From: Lutjanus erythropterus
Lineage: Eukaryota; Chordata; Actinopteri; Lutjaniformes; Lutjanidae
Direction: 5' to 3'
Length of the DNA stretch: 64,000 nt
NCBI GenBank assembly: GCA_020091685.1
Contig: CM034607.1
Span: forward strand, 8,243,465-8,307,464
Position numbers and translations under genes: made by a program. The notes beneath the pieces are model-generated. The model made no database searches, was not told the origin of the DNA, and saw nothing but the letters and a program-made list of their open reading frames with translations. Shown here in pieces: positions 34,698 through 46,145 of the stretch; within the stretch, counting starts at the first letter, position 1; every line of letters starts with the position of its first letter.

Positions 34698-34840
34698 CGT
34701 TGTGTTTTCTTGTTACCTTATGAGCTGTTTATACCAACAGAGGGTACGGGTTCTCTGAGTCTGAGTCTGAGTCTGCACCCCACAAGTGGGAGAGTGAGAT
34801 GAGGTGTTTGCTGAAGAGCCGCATGTGGCTCTGGAGCTAA
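34698..34840. repeat. Two abutting repeat fragments
   Basis: 34698-34756 resembles the repeat at 24418-24585 (GTGTTTTCTTGTTACCTTATG). 34811-34838 (TGAAGAGCCGCATGTGGCTC) is the reverse complement of the left part of the hAT element at 38816. Four TCTGAG units lie between them at 34755-34778. Confidence 0.5.
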
Positions 34841-35625
34841 AGTAAACTAAAGATTTAGATGCCTTTAATTTAAGACCATGATCTTTCCTTAACCAAGACT
34901 TTTCAGTGACCATACATAACCAAAATGAAATTTAATAGCTTAGTAGTTTCTACAAGCAGATATTTTGGCTGAAAACAGATGAAATGACTGCAACATTCAG
35001 TATCAATATTACATGACTTTCCACATGCATTAGAATCTCCTCATTATGTTGATAGAAAACTTCATCCAGGTGACATTGCATGTTTGTGGTTGCAAATTAT
35101 TTGTACATAAAGGTCATTTCTAGGTAACAACTTAACTTCATCTGGCCATATAAACTGTAGTGAGCTTGTTTGAATATATTTTACAAGCAGCATTTTAGAA
35201 ATATAAAATTTAACAATATAAAATATGCATTTTATATTGTGGCAGACTGTAGTCTTGAACTTCACTTCATAGACCATATTATCTGCATCTGTCCAACATC
35301 TTTCGGGTTCATGGTCTTCTTTTATGTCTTCTTGCTCTCTGTTCAAAGTAGAAATGCACAAAGCCGTTCTCTTTCTTAAAATACTTTTGTTGAAGAATCG
35401 ATGGACAAAATCAGCAGTAGGCAGCTACATTCATGGTGAGGTTCAAGGGTGATTAAAATGTTCGGTCAAAGCTTAATGCTGGCAGCGCTTAAAAGAAAAT
35501 TAAAGCAAGTTTCCAACACTGTACCTGTATTCATGGTCATGAAGAAACTCACTGAAGTATTCTCAGTTCCAAAGAGTTTGGATGTTGTGTAAAACATACA
35601 GACAGAATGCAATGATTTTTCAACT
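34841..35625. other. Unassigned AT-rich stretch
   Basis: Nothing recognised apart from short chance ORFs on both strands around 35062-35379 that are antisense to each other. Confidence 0.4.
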
Positions 35626-35628
35626 AGG

Positions 35629-36425
35629 GATGCACCGATCGACCGGACGGTTTTTAGCGTGGCCAGCCCTGACCGCTGACCAGCCAGTCAGCATCACATA
35701 TCCAATTCCGTGACCATCATAGTCACACATGTTCTGCACGATGGTCACGTCATGCATGCAGCGACACACTGACCGTAACATCACACTCAAAACAGTGCTG
35801 ATCACAGCAGCACTCACACAGACACACACTGGCATGAAGGCGATGTTAGCAATAGATTCCAAGAACAGGATAAAGAGAAGACAGACAGTCTACAAGGAGA
35901 CGCAGCAGCTGAGCAGCTGACGGTGTTGCAGAATGGTCATAAACTTTCTTGCTCTTCATGCTAATGTTAGCCAGCAGCAGACTGCTGTTCACAGAGGGAC
36001 AGTTAAAATCTCACCTCCTGTTCTGGCTGAAGAATAAACAACTTGTGTAGATGTGTCTCCTCAAACATTTTCTTATCCAGACTCGTTTAACTTTTCCTTC
36101 TGTTTTTCTAAAAACAAATTTTTACTGCAGCAAACTCTTGCACTGAATCAGTCTCCGTCTGTTGACATCTGCTTCCACATGAGATCATGGAAAGATCCCG
36201 TGAGATTCCATGAGATCTCACGAGATTGTGTTCCCTCTAGTCTTAATGAAATAATATAATAAGGCCTGGCTGTAACCTGGAGGACTTTAGGAGAACATGT
36301 AAAATAGTATTGAATGAATATTTAATAGTCAGTGTTCTATTATGAACATCCAATTAAATTTTACAAGAAAAGTTGCAAAAGTGTCCAAAATGTGCAAAAA
36401 ATCGGAAATCGGCCAAGAAAATTGT
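35629..36425. mobile_element. GGGATGCACCGAT-ended repeat
   Basis: Starts TAGGGATGCACCGATCGACC, the usual edge of a common fish MITE/hAT-like family. Near 36398 the words AAATCGGAAATCGGCC match sequence expected just before the opposite end, which is missing. Inside, the dense short motifs at 36181-36225 (GAGATC/CGTGAGAT) form partial inverted repeats. No transposase. Confidence 0.55.
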
Positions 36426-36679
36426 CTGTGTTTGTTTTCAAGCTATATTCAAGAACGAATACAAGTCAGAAATGATTTGCAGATCATTGTATTTCATTTT
36501 CATTTATGTTTTACACAATATATCAACTTTTTTGGGGGTGGGGGGTTGTAGAATATCACATAACTCTAAAAGATTAATAAAATTGCACAGTATCTGTCTA
36601 ACTTAAGATGCTGTGTTTCATAAGCATCCTCGTCCATTTTTTAAAAAGCATAATAGCACAATTAAAAACATCCATATCA

Positions 36680-37200
36680 AGTGCTGCTAATCAGTCTAAT
36701 CAACCCAGAGAGGTCGGATGTTGAAGCGGGAGCAGGAAACATTAATCAAGACTCAACCTCTTCTTCTCTGATTTCAGAGAAAGCTCAACATAGACGCTAA
36801 AATCCTCCTGATGCTAATTGATTCATTTACATGGACAAAAAAAATGATTTGCTTCAACATTTTCTCATTAATACAGCCTGTATGACTAATGAACAGTGTT
36901 TACATCCATCAGTATCTCTCAAATGTTCCTGTCGCCGGTGGCAACAAGGCGAGCGTTAACGACACGGAGAGACACAGGCCTGTTTTGATCCTGCATTTTC
37001 ACACACATGAGGCATGATCACAAATATTGTGGCGTGATCAAAGCCTGTCAAAGGCTCCCTGTTGCCCACGACTACTTATTGATCAGTGGTATGTGGATGT
37101 GCGTGGCTGCACATTCAAGTGATTTGAAGTGTTGGCAGTGTTGTGTGTACTTGGTGGCAGGGATGTGCTGTAATTAACCCTGTGATTTATCTGCAGGATC
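36680..37200. promoter_or_regulatory. Candidate conserved non-coding element
   Basis: Repeat-free. Contains CTAATCAGTCTAATCAACCC, GATGCTAATTGATTCATTTAC, CATGAGGCATGATCAC and GTAATTAACCC, with no ORF. Homeodomain-rich and of balanced composition. Enhancer reading is inferred. Confidence 0.42.
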
Positions 37201-38221
37201 CAGTTTGTTCACCTTTTTTTGGCTGATTCATAATAAAAAATAAAAAACACAGCATACATCAGTGTGGTAAATATTTTATGAGGACAGGATTTCTGACAAC
37301 GGCCTAAAACACAGAGGAGGTGCAAGTTTTATGTGAGGCTGCTATACATCAGCATGCATCGCTTGTGAAGCCGGAGCTGCTTGGGACTGGAATCCCTTAC
37401 AACCAAACAGAACACTATAGATTTAAAAAGTATTCCTCATGCCTTTTGGAGCATCTATCGAAAGTTAATGTGAGTGAAAAGGTAAGCAGAAAGGCAAACC
37501 CATCTTCAAAAAACTGGAGAGCAGCCTCAGAAGGTTCCTGTTTGTCACCCCCCCCCCCTCCAAAAAAAAACAAAAAAAAAACCTTTGAAGCGCCCTAAAA
37601 GCAGCCTACTTATTTAGAGTACACTGAGGGATACCTTTACTCAGGATATATGAGCTACAGGCAGGTACGGCCTGCCAGACAGAGGCTGCTGACAGAAAAT
37701 GGGAAAAAATACATTTCCTGCTAAATATTAAATCTGTCTCCTCTGGAGGATAAGGCCTGCACTCCAAGCTGATATTTTGTTGCTGAAAGAAATCCCCAGA
37801 AATTCCCCCCTTTTCAGCTCAAAGGTAGATTATGTAAGATTTATGTAAAATAGCACCCCCTGCAGGCACAGCACACAGTGACGAATCAAAATCAAAACAA
37901 AGACCGCCACCCACTCTGTGCTCCACATTTATCCAGAAGACAGAGTGCTAAATAAATACACCCCAAACCCAAGACCCAAGTACAGTCAGTGTCTAAAAAT
38001 GGATTTCGCCATTATATCAGCTGACGTTAGCTTATTGCAAATAAGCCAATAATCAGAATCTGTATATCGGTATTAGTCTATGTATGTGGAAAAGCATCCT
38101 CGCGAGAGAGAATATCTGCTCCACGTGCACAAATATAGTCCCGCAAACACAAGCTCAACCCTCCCTATACACTCACAACTGATCAAAACTCACTCACCTG
38201 TAAAGCTGACTTTTGAGAGAG
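37201..38221. other. Unassigned non-coding stretch
   Basis: Contains C and A homopolymers (37550-37580) and a possible old repeat piece with AGCACCCCCTGCAGG near 37853. No gene. Confidence 0.35.
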
Positions 38222-38420
38222 CAAGATATTGATATTATATGATATTGTGATATGAGACTAGGTGTTGTGATAGATTTTGCATATCATTATAATTGTTGTC
38301 TTTTCCTGGTTTTAAAAGCTGCATACAGTAAATTTTCTGAACTTTTGTGAAAGCACCAGTAGTCATCGCTACAATATTGTTGCAATATCAAGGTATTTGG
38401 TCAAAAATGTTTTACTATTT
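38222..38420. repeat. Relative of the 17033-17515 repeat
   Basis: GATATTGTGATATGAGACTA, TTGTCTTTTCCTGGTTTTAA and CAAGGTATTTGGTCAAAAAT follow the same order as the insertion at 17033-17515. Confidence 0.6.
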
Positions 38421-38627
38421 ACTCGTTTTGTCGCCTCAGCCGCTTCCGTCCCTTGAAGTACACAACATGTCGTCAGTCACAACCAACATGATCATGATTA
38501 TTGATACCGACCGATATGAAACTTCGCTTTGGTTGTTTTTTAGCTATATCGCTCTATTGAAACCTTGGAGGCAGGAGCCCGTCTTTACCAGAAAAATGTT
38601 TTGACACATAATACGTTTGTTTGTATG

Positions 38628-38628
<1 letters not shown>

Positions 38629-38704
<76 letters not shown>
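38629..38704. repeat. (TATC)19 microsatellite
   Basis: Uninterrupted tetranucleotide tract of 76 bp. It creates an artificial Ser/Ile/Tyr/Leu-repeat ORF. Likely polymorphic between individuals. Confidence 0.98.
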
Positions 38705-38815
38705 ATATGTGTCTTCTGTTGCATCGCTTCTGTCACATATAATACGTAACATAGTTATTTCAACCCCGACCACAATCTTTTTCCAAACCTAAACAAGCAG
38801 TTTTATTTCCTAAAC

Positions 38816-39576
38816 CAGGGGTCTGCAACCTGAGGCTCCAGAGCCACATGCAGCTCTTCAGCTCCTCTCCAGTGCCTCCCTGTGACTTTGGAAAAAAATT
38901 ATATGGAAATGAATAATATTATATTTTTTAAATATTTTCATGTTTCATTGTTGTAGGTCCATAAAAAAGCCAACATACATAGTACATCAGTTTTGAGCCC
39001 AAGTCAAATTGTTGAGATAATTTACTTTTCTTATTTAGATCGATTTAAATGAATGTTTTTTAATTAATTTAAAAAACCCAAAATGTTGCATTTAAAAAAT
39101 TATAGCGTAAACTATTTAATTTTAAGGCAACGAAATAGTAACAAATCAGGTTCACAGTTAACTGTGACCAAATGTTGAAAAACATTTTTTTTTGTTTTTT
39201 GAGTTTCTCTAAGTTTAACTTTTACTATAAATTTATCTAAGGAAGAATAGTAAATTATCTCGACTAAAGGTCAGCAGAAAGTTTGCAAAAGTTTGAGAAC
39301 TCAAACTCAAAAATCTATTGCAGTATGTTGTACACCAAATTTCAAAAAAGTGCTAATATTTCATTAACTAAAATATCAAAGACTGTGTCTATGGCTCAGT
39401 GTCTTTTCCTCTAAATTGCGATGGTGGCTCGTCTTCTTGAGACTCCATAAGATATGGCTGCCAAAAAAAAAGTCTTCAGGGAAAAGAGAGAATTTAATAG
39501 CTGCAGCTCCAGACAGATTTTTCCTCCTTTTTTGGCTAAAAATGGCTCTTTTGATCGTAAAGGTTGCAGACCCCTG
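38816..39576. mobile_element. Non-autonomous hAT-like element with target duplication
   Basis: The terminal inverted repeats are perfect over 16 bp: CAGGGGTCTGCAACCT at the left and AGGTTGCAGACCCCTG at the right. Flanking 8-mers TCCTAAAC and ACCTAAAC match at 7 of 8 bases, as expected of hAT. The interior (about 39000-39360) is homologous to the MITE at 673-1171. No transposase. Partial relatives are at 44069-44165 and 34811-34838. Confidence 0.9.
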
Positions 39577-39976
39577 ACCTAAACCTTAACGGCTCCTTGG
39601 ATTGGTCGCTTTGTACATTGACCATTGGTTTTATCACTGGCATGTTGGATACACAGGTTTTACTTGTGTTAAGGACATTGTAGAGGTGGCTGTTCTTCAC
39701 TTTACCTCTTTTTTTTTCTCAGACATCCTCTTCTTGATGATTCAGCTGCCAAAAAGTGGGGGCAGAGACAGGCCAGAGACGGTAGGCGTTGAATGTGACC
39801 AGTCTAAGTTTTGTTTTTAAACCTGGGCTCTATTTTTACATGTTTTGGGGTCTAATGACTGGATTGCCTCAGCCAGCAGCAAAGAAACAGGCTGCAGTGG
39901 CTATAATGTAATCCATTGGGACAACTGCATCCATCAGAATTGTTTTTTGTCACTGACCAGCTCAGATTATTATTCT

Positions 39977-40170
39977 AAAGGGCCGTCCACACCAAGAACT
40001 AGAACTGTAATTATGAAAATAAAGTTCTAAAATCATTCTGACTCAAGTGGATGGTGGAGTCCACACCATAACTATAAAGCTGGAGTCCAGACACTGCCAT
40101 GAACTTGAGTTAGAATGATTTTTAGTACTACATTTTTATAGTTCTAGTTGTTGGTGTGGACGGCCCTTTA
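39977..40170. mobile_element. Palindromic MITE (AAAGGGCCGTCCACACC ends)
   Basis: TAAAGGGCCGTCCACACCAA at the left is mirrored by TTGGTGTGGACGGCCCTTTA at the right. Complementarity continues inward through AGAACT and ATCATTCTGACTCAAG, so roughly 70-nt arms could fold into one hairpin. Non-coding; ORFs across it are incidental. Confidence 0.88.
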
Positions 40171-41129
40171 GTACCACCACAGAGACAGTTCTTTTTGTTA
40201 AAAAGTGAGATCCCTTCTGTTAAAGCAGAAACAGAAGTCATAGTTTTTCTCTCAATCGTTTTGGCTTCATTTTTCGAAACAGTCTTAACATTCTCTAAAT
40301 TGGAAATACAGTTGTCACAGCTGTTTGCAAAAGGTAGCATGCCTCCAAAACTCACCCAAAACATTTCATTCATATTTCAAAACCAAGTTATTGTGTCAGG
40401 AAATGACACAAAAATGAGAAGTCGTTTTGTCACCGTGTGAGCCGTACTGCTAAAAAATGTTTTTTTTTCAACATGACAGTCAACCCTGGAAATGTTTCTC
40501 ATATGCAAATCTCTGCTGTGTTCTACTTTTTTTTTTTACTTGTTCTTTTTGACACTGACTGCTACAAGAATGTAAGTTTTGTCTGTCTGATTGCTGTTAT
40601 TTTATGAGGTTTTTTAGATCAAAATTTCAATTTGTAGTACACAGAAAAAGGATACACACATTTCAGCCTATCCTCATACACATTTGTATAGTTAATTTAT
40701 TTGTATAGCAGTGTGATACATGCGAGGGTGAAGTGGTAAACTGTAGTTTACCTACTTTTTTTGATATAGTTGATCTGAAAATAGATGGGTAAACTCAGCC
40801 TGGCAGCTCATTTGCCATCACAAAAGTTCCACAGATATTTCTGAAATATACATGTATGTCTGACAGATTTTGACAGTTGAATGGGTCATTTTGCATGTGA
40901 TGGCTCGAACAATGGAAGAGTGTTTAGAAGTTGTGAAGAGTTTGACAGTTTCTCTCAGAATCAACTCATTAGTTTTAATCAAGAAGCCATATGCAAGTTC
41001 TTATTGTGCAAATTGTAGGCAATTGTACTTACTCTTTTTGACACATTTGTGTAATTTGCTTGAATGAATGAGAAAATGAGAAACTCCAATCTGTTGCGAA
41101 CAACAAACTAACTGTTTTGAGACTTGAAC
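40171..41129. other. Unassigned non-coding stretch
   Basis: No gene or RNA. The 94-codon ORF at 40156-40440 begins in the MITE arm and has no family likeness. Confidence 0.4.
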
Positions 41130-41690
41130 TTAAAGGGATAGTTCACCCATAAATTAAAATTCATTCAGTAGTCATTATCTACTCACCTTCTTGCTGATTG
41201 AAGGTCGGTTTTAGTTTTAGTCCACAAAACACCAATGGAGTTTCATGGAAAAATAGCAATGCAGAATTTCCCAAACAGTGGAAGTGAATGGTGACCAGTT
41301 TTCAAACAGAAAAAACATACCCCAGAAAAGCATAAATTGCCTCCATACTGTTTGTCTGGAGTAATCCAAGTCTCCTAAAGCCCCAACATGCCAAGCTGAC
41401 TTGACAGACATTAACTAAGGATCTACAGTGAAGATTTAGGCTAAAAACATGGTGTAAATAATGTCTGTCAAGTCAGCTTGGCATGTCGGGGCTTTAGGAG
41501 ACCTGGATTACACCAGACGAGCAGTGTGGAGGTGATTTATGTTTTTTTTTTTTTTTTCTGTCGTTTTGTATGTTTGAAAACTGGTCACCATTCATTTCCA
41601 TTGTTTGGGAGATTCTGCAGCGATGTTTCCCTGTGAAACTCCAGCAGTGTTTTGTGGATTCAGAAATTAAACCCAAATTTCAATCAGTGT
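41130..41690. mobile_element. Foldback element with TTAAAGGGATAGTTCACCC end
   Basis: Starts at TTAA followed by AGGGATAGTTCACCC. The left-arm words CTCCTAAAGCCCCAACATGC, GGTGACCAGTTTTC and GGAGTTTCATGG reappear inverted at the right: GCATGTCGGGGCTTTAGGAG, GAAAACTGGTCACC, CTGTGAAACTCC. The right terminal TTAA end is missing. A T-tract interrupts the right arm near 41542. Non-autonomous; strongly hairpin-forming. Confidence 0.85.
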
Positions 41691-41754
41691 TATGGCGGGT
41701 AAACGTGATTCTCATTTGAGAATTCAGCCAAAGCGAATGAGAAAAACTGTTATT

Positions 41755-42090
41755 AAATTACTCCTTTCAAAGCCACCAGACTCAACTGACAAAAACCTCA
41801 AAGAAAACCAGAGTTCCTGATCTACCCTCAGAGAGTTCGTTTGTTATTGTGTGACTTTGACGTTTCATAAAGGTCTGTCTCTGTAGGGATCATTTCCATA
41901 ATTTTGTCAGACATGTAGAATAACAGTCTGAGCCTGTCCTTAGCAAAAACAAGCACTTTTATTGGACATACCTTTTATTGGCATATTTACCTCCAAACGT
42001 TACTATAGGTTGCAGCCTTTTCTGCCCATTTATTGGCCGTCAGCCGAGGCAGTCTGCTGGACCAATTCCAGAAACTTTTTTTAACTTATT
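41755..42090. repeat. Fragment related to the repeat at 52495-52700
   Basis: Shares CCAGACTC, TTGTTATTGTGTGACTTTG and AAAGGTCTGT-like words with 52560-52690. Degraded; limits uncertain. Confidence 0.4.
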
Positions 42091-42289
42091 AATCATTTAG
42101 ATCCCAAAATACTGTATATAAGAGAGTTAAAAATACTTTAAAAATACTGCAGTTACTCTTTAATCAATATTGCTATTGGCATCAAACATCTTAGAGGGGC
42201 TTGGTGCCAAATCTATTTTTAAAACTTTAAACACTAAATCTTACATTGTGTAATTATTACAGGAATTTATAGTTAATCAAGATGGCAAC

Positions 42290-42725
42290 TGACACACAGC
42301 AAACATATAGGCAAGTGCTATTCACAGGAGCAGTTTGATTTCAGGGGAAGGTGAAGGAAAAGAGGAATAAAGCTGTCATGTGTGGTCACCTGTGCGCACT
42401 GTACTGGCCGGATACATGAAGGCACCATGTTAGATACGGGAAGGGAACATGGCAGACATTTTCCAGATTATATATAGCTCTTTTTACATTTCCATCACAG
42501 CTGAGTGCAGAGATAGAACTGTGACCACATGCTGGATGTTCCCCGGACCATTTTTATGCTGCCGCTACAGCTAAATTACAGCTGATCCAAGGTGTGTGAT
42601 GAGGACAACATGTCCACAGAATGTGGAGCGTAAGTAGGCACTTATCCAGAGGGATTAGAGCAGCGCTAATGCTCTGGAAATGTGCTTACTTGTCCGTTTG
42701 ATAAGATTTAGACACTGAAAAATGA
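42290..42725. promoter_or_regulatory. Candidate conserved non-coding element
   Basis: Repeat-free, balanced block: CATCACAGCTGAG, GCTACAGCTAAATTACAGCTG (paired E-box-like words around an ATTA core), GCAGCGCTAATGCTCTGG. No ORF. A short TTTA microsatellite follows at 42767-42785. Confidence 0.42.
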
Positions 42726-42839
42726 GGTATTATAGTTAAGTTATTATAAATAATAGACACTGGTGGTTTATTTATTTATTTATTTGCCTTTTTGTTGGGT
42801 TTCACGTTGGTTTTATCATGTTTGGATAGCAGAGATCTA

Positions 42840-43130
42840 AAATGTCTCCCCTGTTTGTAGTGGTTATTCGGCGGTGATTAATGGATTTTGATTGACATTT
42901 AAAGCCACTCACATTATTCACAGAGCTCATTATCATTATTACTAACAAAGCATTTCTCATTTATTATTAAAACAGTTTGAATATTCATGTGATTCATTAT
43001 ATTTCACAATTATTACCATCAGCGTTGTCAGCTTTAATCAGCATATAGTGCAGAGCAGTCTGGCAGCTATAAGGGGGATTTTAATGCAAAAATTGACAGA
43101 GTAATAAATTAATTTGAGATTTTTCTTCCA
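42840..43130. promoter_or_regulatory. Candidate conserved non-coding element
   Basis: Repeat-free. Dense in homeodomain/PBX-type words: GCGGTGATTAATGGATTTTG, TTGATTGACATTTAAAG, AGCTTTAATCAGCATATAG. No ORF at all. One of the best enhancer candidates by texture. Confidence 0.45.
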
Positions 43131-43304
43131 GTAAAAAGTACACATTCTCTCACTGACACTGAGTGCTTTGAAAATGTTTAAGGACGAGAAGAGAGAATCC
43201 AGGACATTTCTAAAAAAGGAGACATTTAAATGTTACTTAGTCAAAAAGTAACACAAACACACTCACTGTTCATCATGAATAATTTTGTCAGTCAAAGTAA
43301 TGGG

Positions 43305-43580
43305 ACATTTGCTTTATAAAAGGGGCAAGGAGCGCGTAAGGCAGAAACGTGTAAAAAGCACGCTGGTCCTCATCACATGCAACATTTAGATGTCTGGCCT
43401 TTTAGGGATCAGCGCGGTCCTGATCCCCACATTTTATGAGCGATGTGTCTGCCAAAAAAACAAGAGCTCTGGAGAAATCAAATGGGTGAATGTGTATCCT
43501 GTAACCTCTGTTACAGTCCCACAGCTCGGCCATAAAAAGAGTTCTGTTTGCACATTTTCTTATGCTGCGCAATGAAATAC
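43305..43580. promoter_or_regulatory. Candidate regulatory element
   Basis: Repeat-free block with a TATA-like TTTATAAAAGGGG (43313) and a palindromic GATCAGCGCGGTCCTGATC. A 61-codon ORF (43390-43575) shows no family. It could be an enhancer or a minor promoter; weak evidence for either. Confidence 0.3.
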
Positions 43581-43807
43581 ATTTATTTGACTTTTGGTTT
43601 GACAGTTATGCATTTAGGTGCTCTATCTGAGCAGAACGAAAGCAGAAAAGAAAAGGCAGGGACACTGTATTTTGTAAGTTAGGGATGCCACATGTGTCAA
43701 TAAACTCACAACACCAGTGTTACTGATTGTGATGATGACACTTAATATCTGTAACGAGTGTGTACTTTAATCTTTAATTTTAAGTCTTTTGATCAAAATG
43801 TTTTTCT

Positions 43808-44045
43808 TTTGGTTTATTTAACAGGGACAGTGCACATTAATAAACATTACTGTAAATGTGTCAGAGTTAGCCTGGAGGCTATTTTTCATCTGTAGTCCTT
43901 GAATGCTCATAATGTACAAGGCTGTTTCATTATTAAGTTTCACGTTGCCAGGTCTGTCAAATATTCCCCACACTGACAACTGCAGCTGACAATCTGTAGA
44001 CAGCTTGTAAAGCACATGCCAGTTGTAATGTTAGCTCCATGTAAA
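43808..44045. repeat. Interspersed repeat fragment (TTTAACAGGGACAGTGCAC type)
   Basis: TTTAACAGGGACAGTGCACA followed by TAATAAACAT, GAGTTAGCCTGGAGGCTA and TTTTTCATCTGTAGTCCTTG follow a familiar fish repeat order. The overlapping minus-strand ORFs of 60-73 codons are not genes. Confidence 0.5.
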
Positions 44046-44068
44046 GGTAAGCTTGGTTTAGCCACATT

Positions 44069-44165
44069 AGCGGTCTGCAACCTGCAGCTCCAGAGCCCCA
44101 TGTGACTCTTTTGCCAGCGGCTCCCTGTGGCTTTGCCAAAAATTCCCATGGAATTTACCATTGAT
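44069..44165. mobile_element. Left-end fragment of the 38816-type hAT family
   Basis: AGCGGTCTGCAACCTGCAGC followed by TCCAGAGCC matches the left 30 bp of the 38816 element, then GGCTCCCTGTGGCTTTG and CCATGGAAT continue the alignment. The first two bases of the CAGGGG end and the whole right part are lost. Confidence 0.7.
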
Positions 44166-45815
44166 TTAGGTCTAAAGTGATTCTTAGGTTTACACCTCTA
44201 CTAACCTGACGCACCAGATGGTTTGTTACACAGAACCATGTGGGAAGTCGCCCATAGAAACTGTTTGGAAAAGGGCAGGCACTTTAAAGAAAACCCCTGG
44301 CTGGTGATTGGATGAACCGTTTGTCTCGTCTAACGTGCTAACAACTTTAGCCAATCAGATCAACTCACCACACCGAAGCTGGCTGGAATAAGAGCGAAAA
44401 CATCTGTCAAGAGAAGTCTTCGGTTCTGTTCTTTGTTCTTCTTTTAATGAAGAAATACTTTCCAGCTCTGATATAACTGACGGTATCACAGTATCTATGC
44501 CAACCTCTTCTGGAGCCACCATTGTTCATTCAAAACAAGTCGTTTCCATGGACACTTCTCGCTGTCTGTGAACCTAAAACCACGGCCATAGCTGCCAGTA
44601 GTCCCTCCTAGGATACTGATTGGCTCACACCACCTCTGGTGCAGGCACAAACGGATAGCTTGGTGCTTGGAGATTTTGGAGGCGCAGACGTTATCCTAAT
44701 GTAAGTTTAAATCTGACTCCTGGTATTCATGGTAACCTTACATTTGCCAAGTCTTGTGAGACTGTTCTTGCATTGTATATAAAATTAGGTCTCAAAATAA
44801 AGTCAGAAAATTAAATTGAATATAATTTAATTATTTCAACTGTAGTAAACCCTCCCCATCTTTCCGTGTGCTTTTTAAGGTCAACTTTTCTTTCTGCAAC
44901 ATATCCTTCCAAATTAACGTGACATTTAATTAACACTCTGAAATGATTGATGCTCAAAAAATCCTCACCAGCAGCTTTAAAAATAATGCTTTTCCCTAAC
45001 AGAATAATCAATTTAATGATATAATCTTAATTTGTCTCTGAAATATCACCAAACACCACAGAGAAAAAGTCTAGTTAGAAACACACACTTTCCTCCAAAA
45101 CACAGAAACAACATGACGGTACCAAAATAGATGACCTATTAGATAAAAACTTCTAAATAGTTCTTAACTAAAGGAATCTTGTAAATATCTTGGTCACTTT
45201 AGCTGTGACAAACAAATGGTTCCTTAAATGTTTTGAATGTTTGACACGTACTTCACTGAAAAGGCGATATCAGTGGCAACCACAGTCATTTTCATGTTTT
45301 CTTTGAGAGTGATTGCAGCTGTGGTGCGGACAACGGTGCAAGAAGTAGCACAATGATTTTCTTTCACTGCCATATAACATGAGATGTAAGTTAATGTCGA
45401 CAGAAGATTCAGGGCCGTGCCGGGGTTGGAACAAGCCGGTTGTGGGTCCAGGAAGCTGCCTAGTGCGTCAAACCTTGTAGCGGTTTTTCTGTTTGCTTCT
45501 CTGTGTGCACTGTGATCCTTCATTTTTCTATTTTCACCCATTCATTTTTCCCCGTACGCAGCTGAGTGCTGCATTTCCATTTCTGCCAGACAAGTGTGTG
45601 TGTGTGTGTTGACGGCGTCCTTGTGATGCCACAACATAGCGGCTTGACCGGTCATGATGGACAACAATGCAGGCAACCCACGAAAATACCTTGAAAGTGT
45701 GTTTGCTACCACCTACTGAGCGGCGCCACAATTTAGTTCCTGGAGCTCATCGTGAAAGCAGGTAGAGAACAAAAGCAGAACCCGAGAAAAAAAACTCCTG
45801 CAGTAGAAACAAAAA
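44166..45815. other. Unassigned non-coding stretch, probably partly repeat
   Basis: 44180-44700 has repeat-like character (GGCTCACACCACCTCTGGTG) but no defined ends. 45590-45610 is a short (GT)n. ORFs of up to 105 codons show no family likeness. Confidence 0.3.
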
Positions 45816-45819
45816 AAAG

Positions 45820-46135
45820 AAAGACCACTGAAGGAATCTGGTATCAGTGTGTTGGATCAAAAGAAAATGTACAGGAATCTTAATGGGTCTTAACCTTGTA
45901 AAGTAAACAGAGATATCGAACCTCTCCAGTGTGCCAGCTAGCTGAGTGGAGTCCTTCAGTAGATTTATACAAACACAGCATTAGATTAGTGGGAATCAGA
46001 GTCATTTTTAAACCCATTGACTTGACTTTCTAATGGGTTCATGTAATTAATGTAAAGGTCTAAAAGGACAAACCAGCTGAAAAACCATCTTTCCCAGGAC
46101 TTTCTCATCTTTGTTTTTCACTGACTGCAGCATAG
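45820..46135. promoter_or_regulatory. Weak candidate regulatory element
   Basis: Repeat-free stretch with GCATTAGATTAGTGGGAATC and CATGTAATTAATGTAAAGG. No ORF. Lies directly beside the next mobile element. Confidence 0.28.
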
Positions 46136-46145
46136 TGTGACATGT

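Noticed and set aside
36181..36225. Repeated GAGATC/GTGAGAT words as a regulatory palindrome
   Set aside because: Imperfect, lies inside a repeat (35629-36425), and probably derives from it.
38565..38792. 75-codon ORF with repeated Leu-Ser-Ile-Tyr
   Set aside because: Pure translation of the TATC microsatellite.
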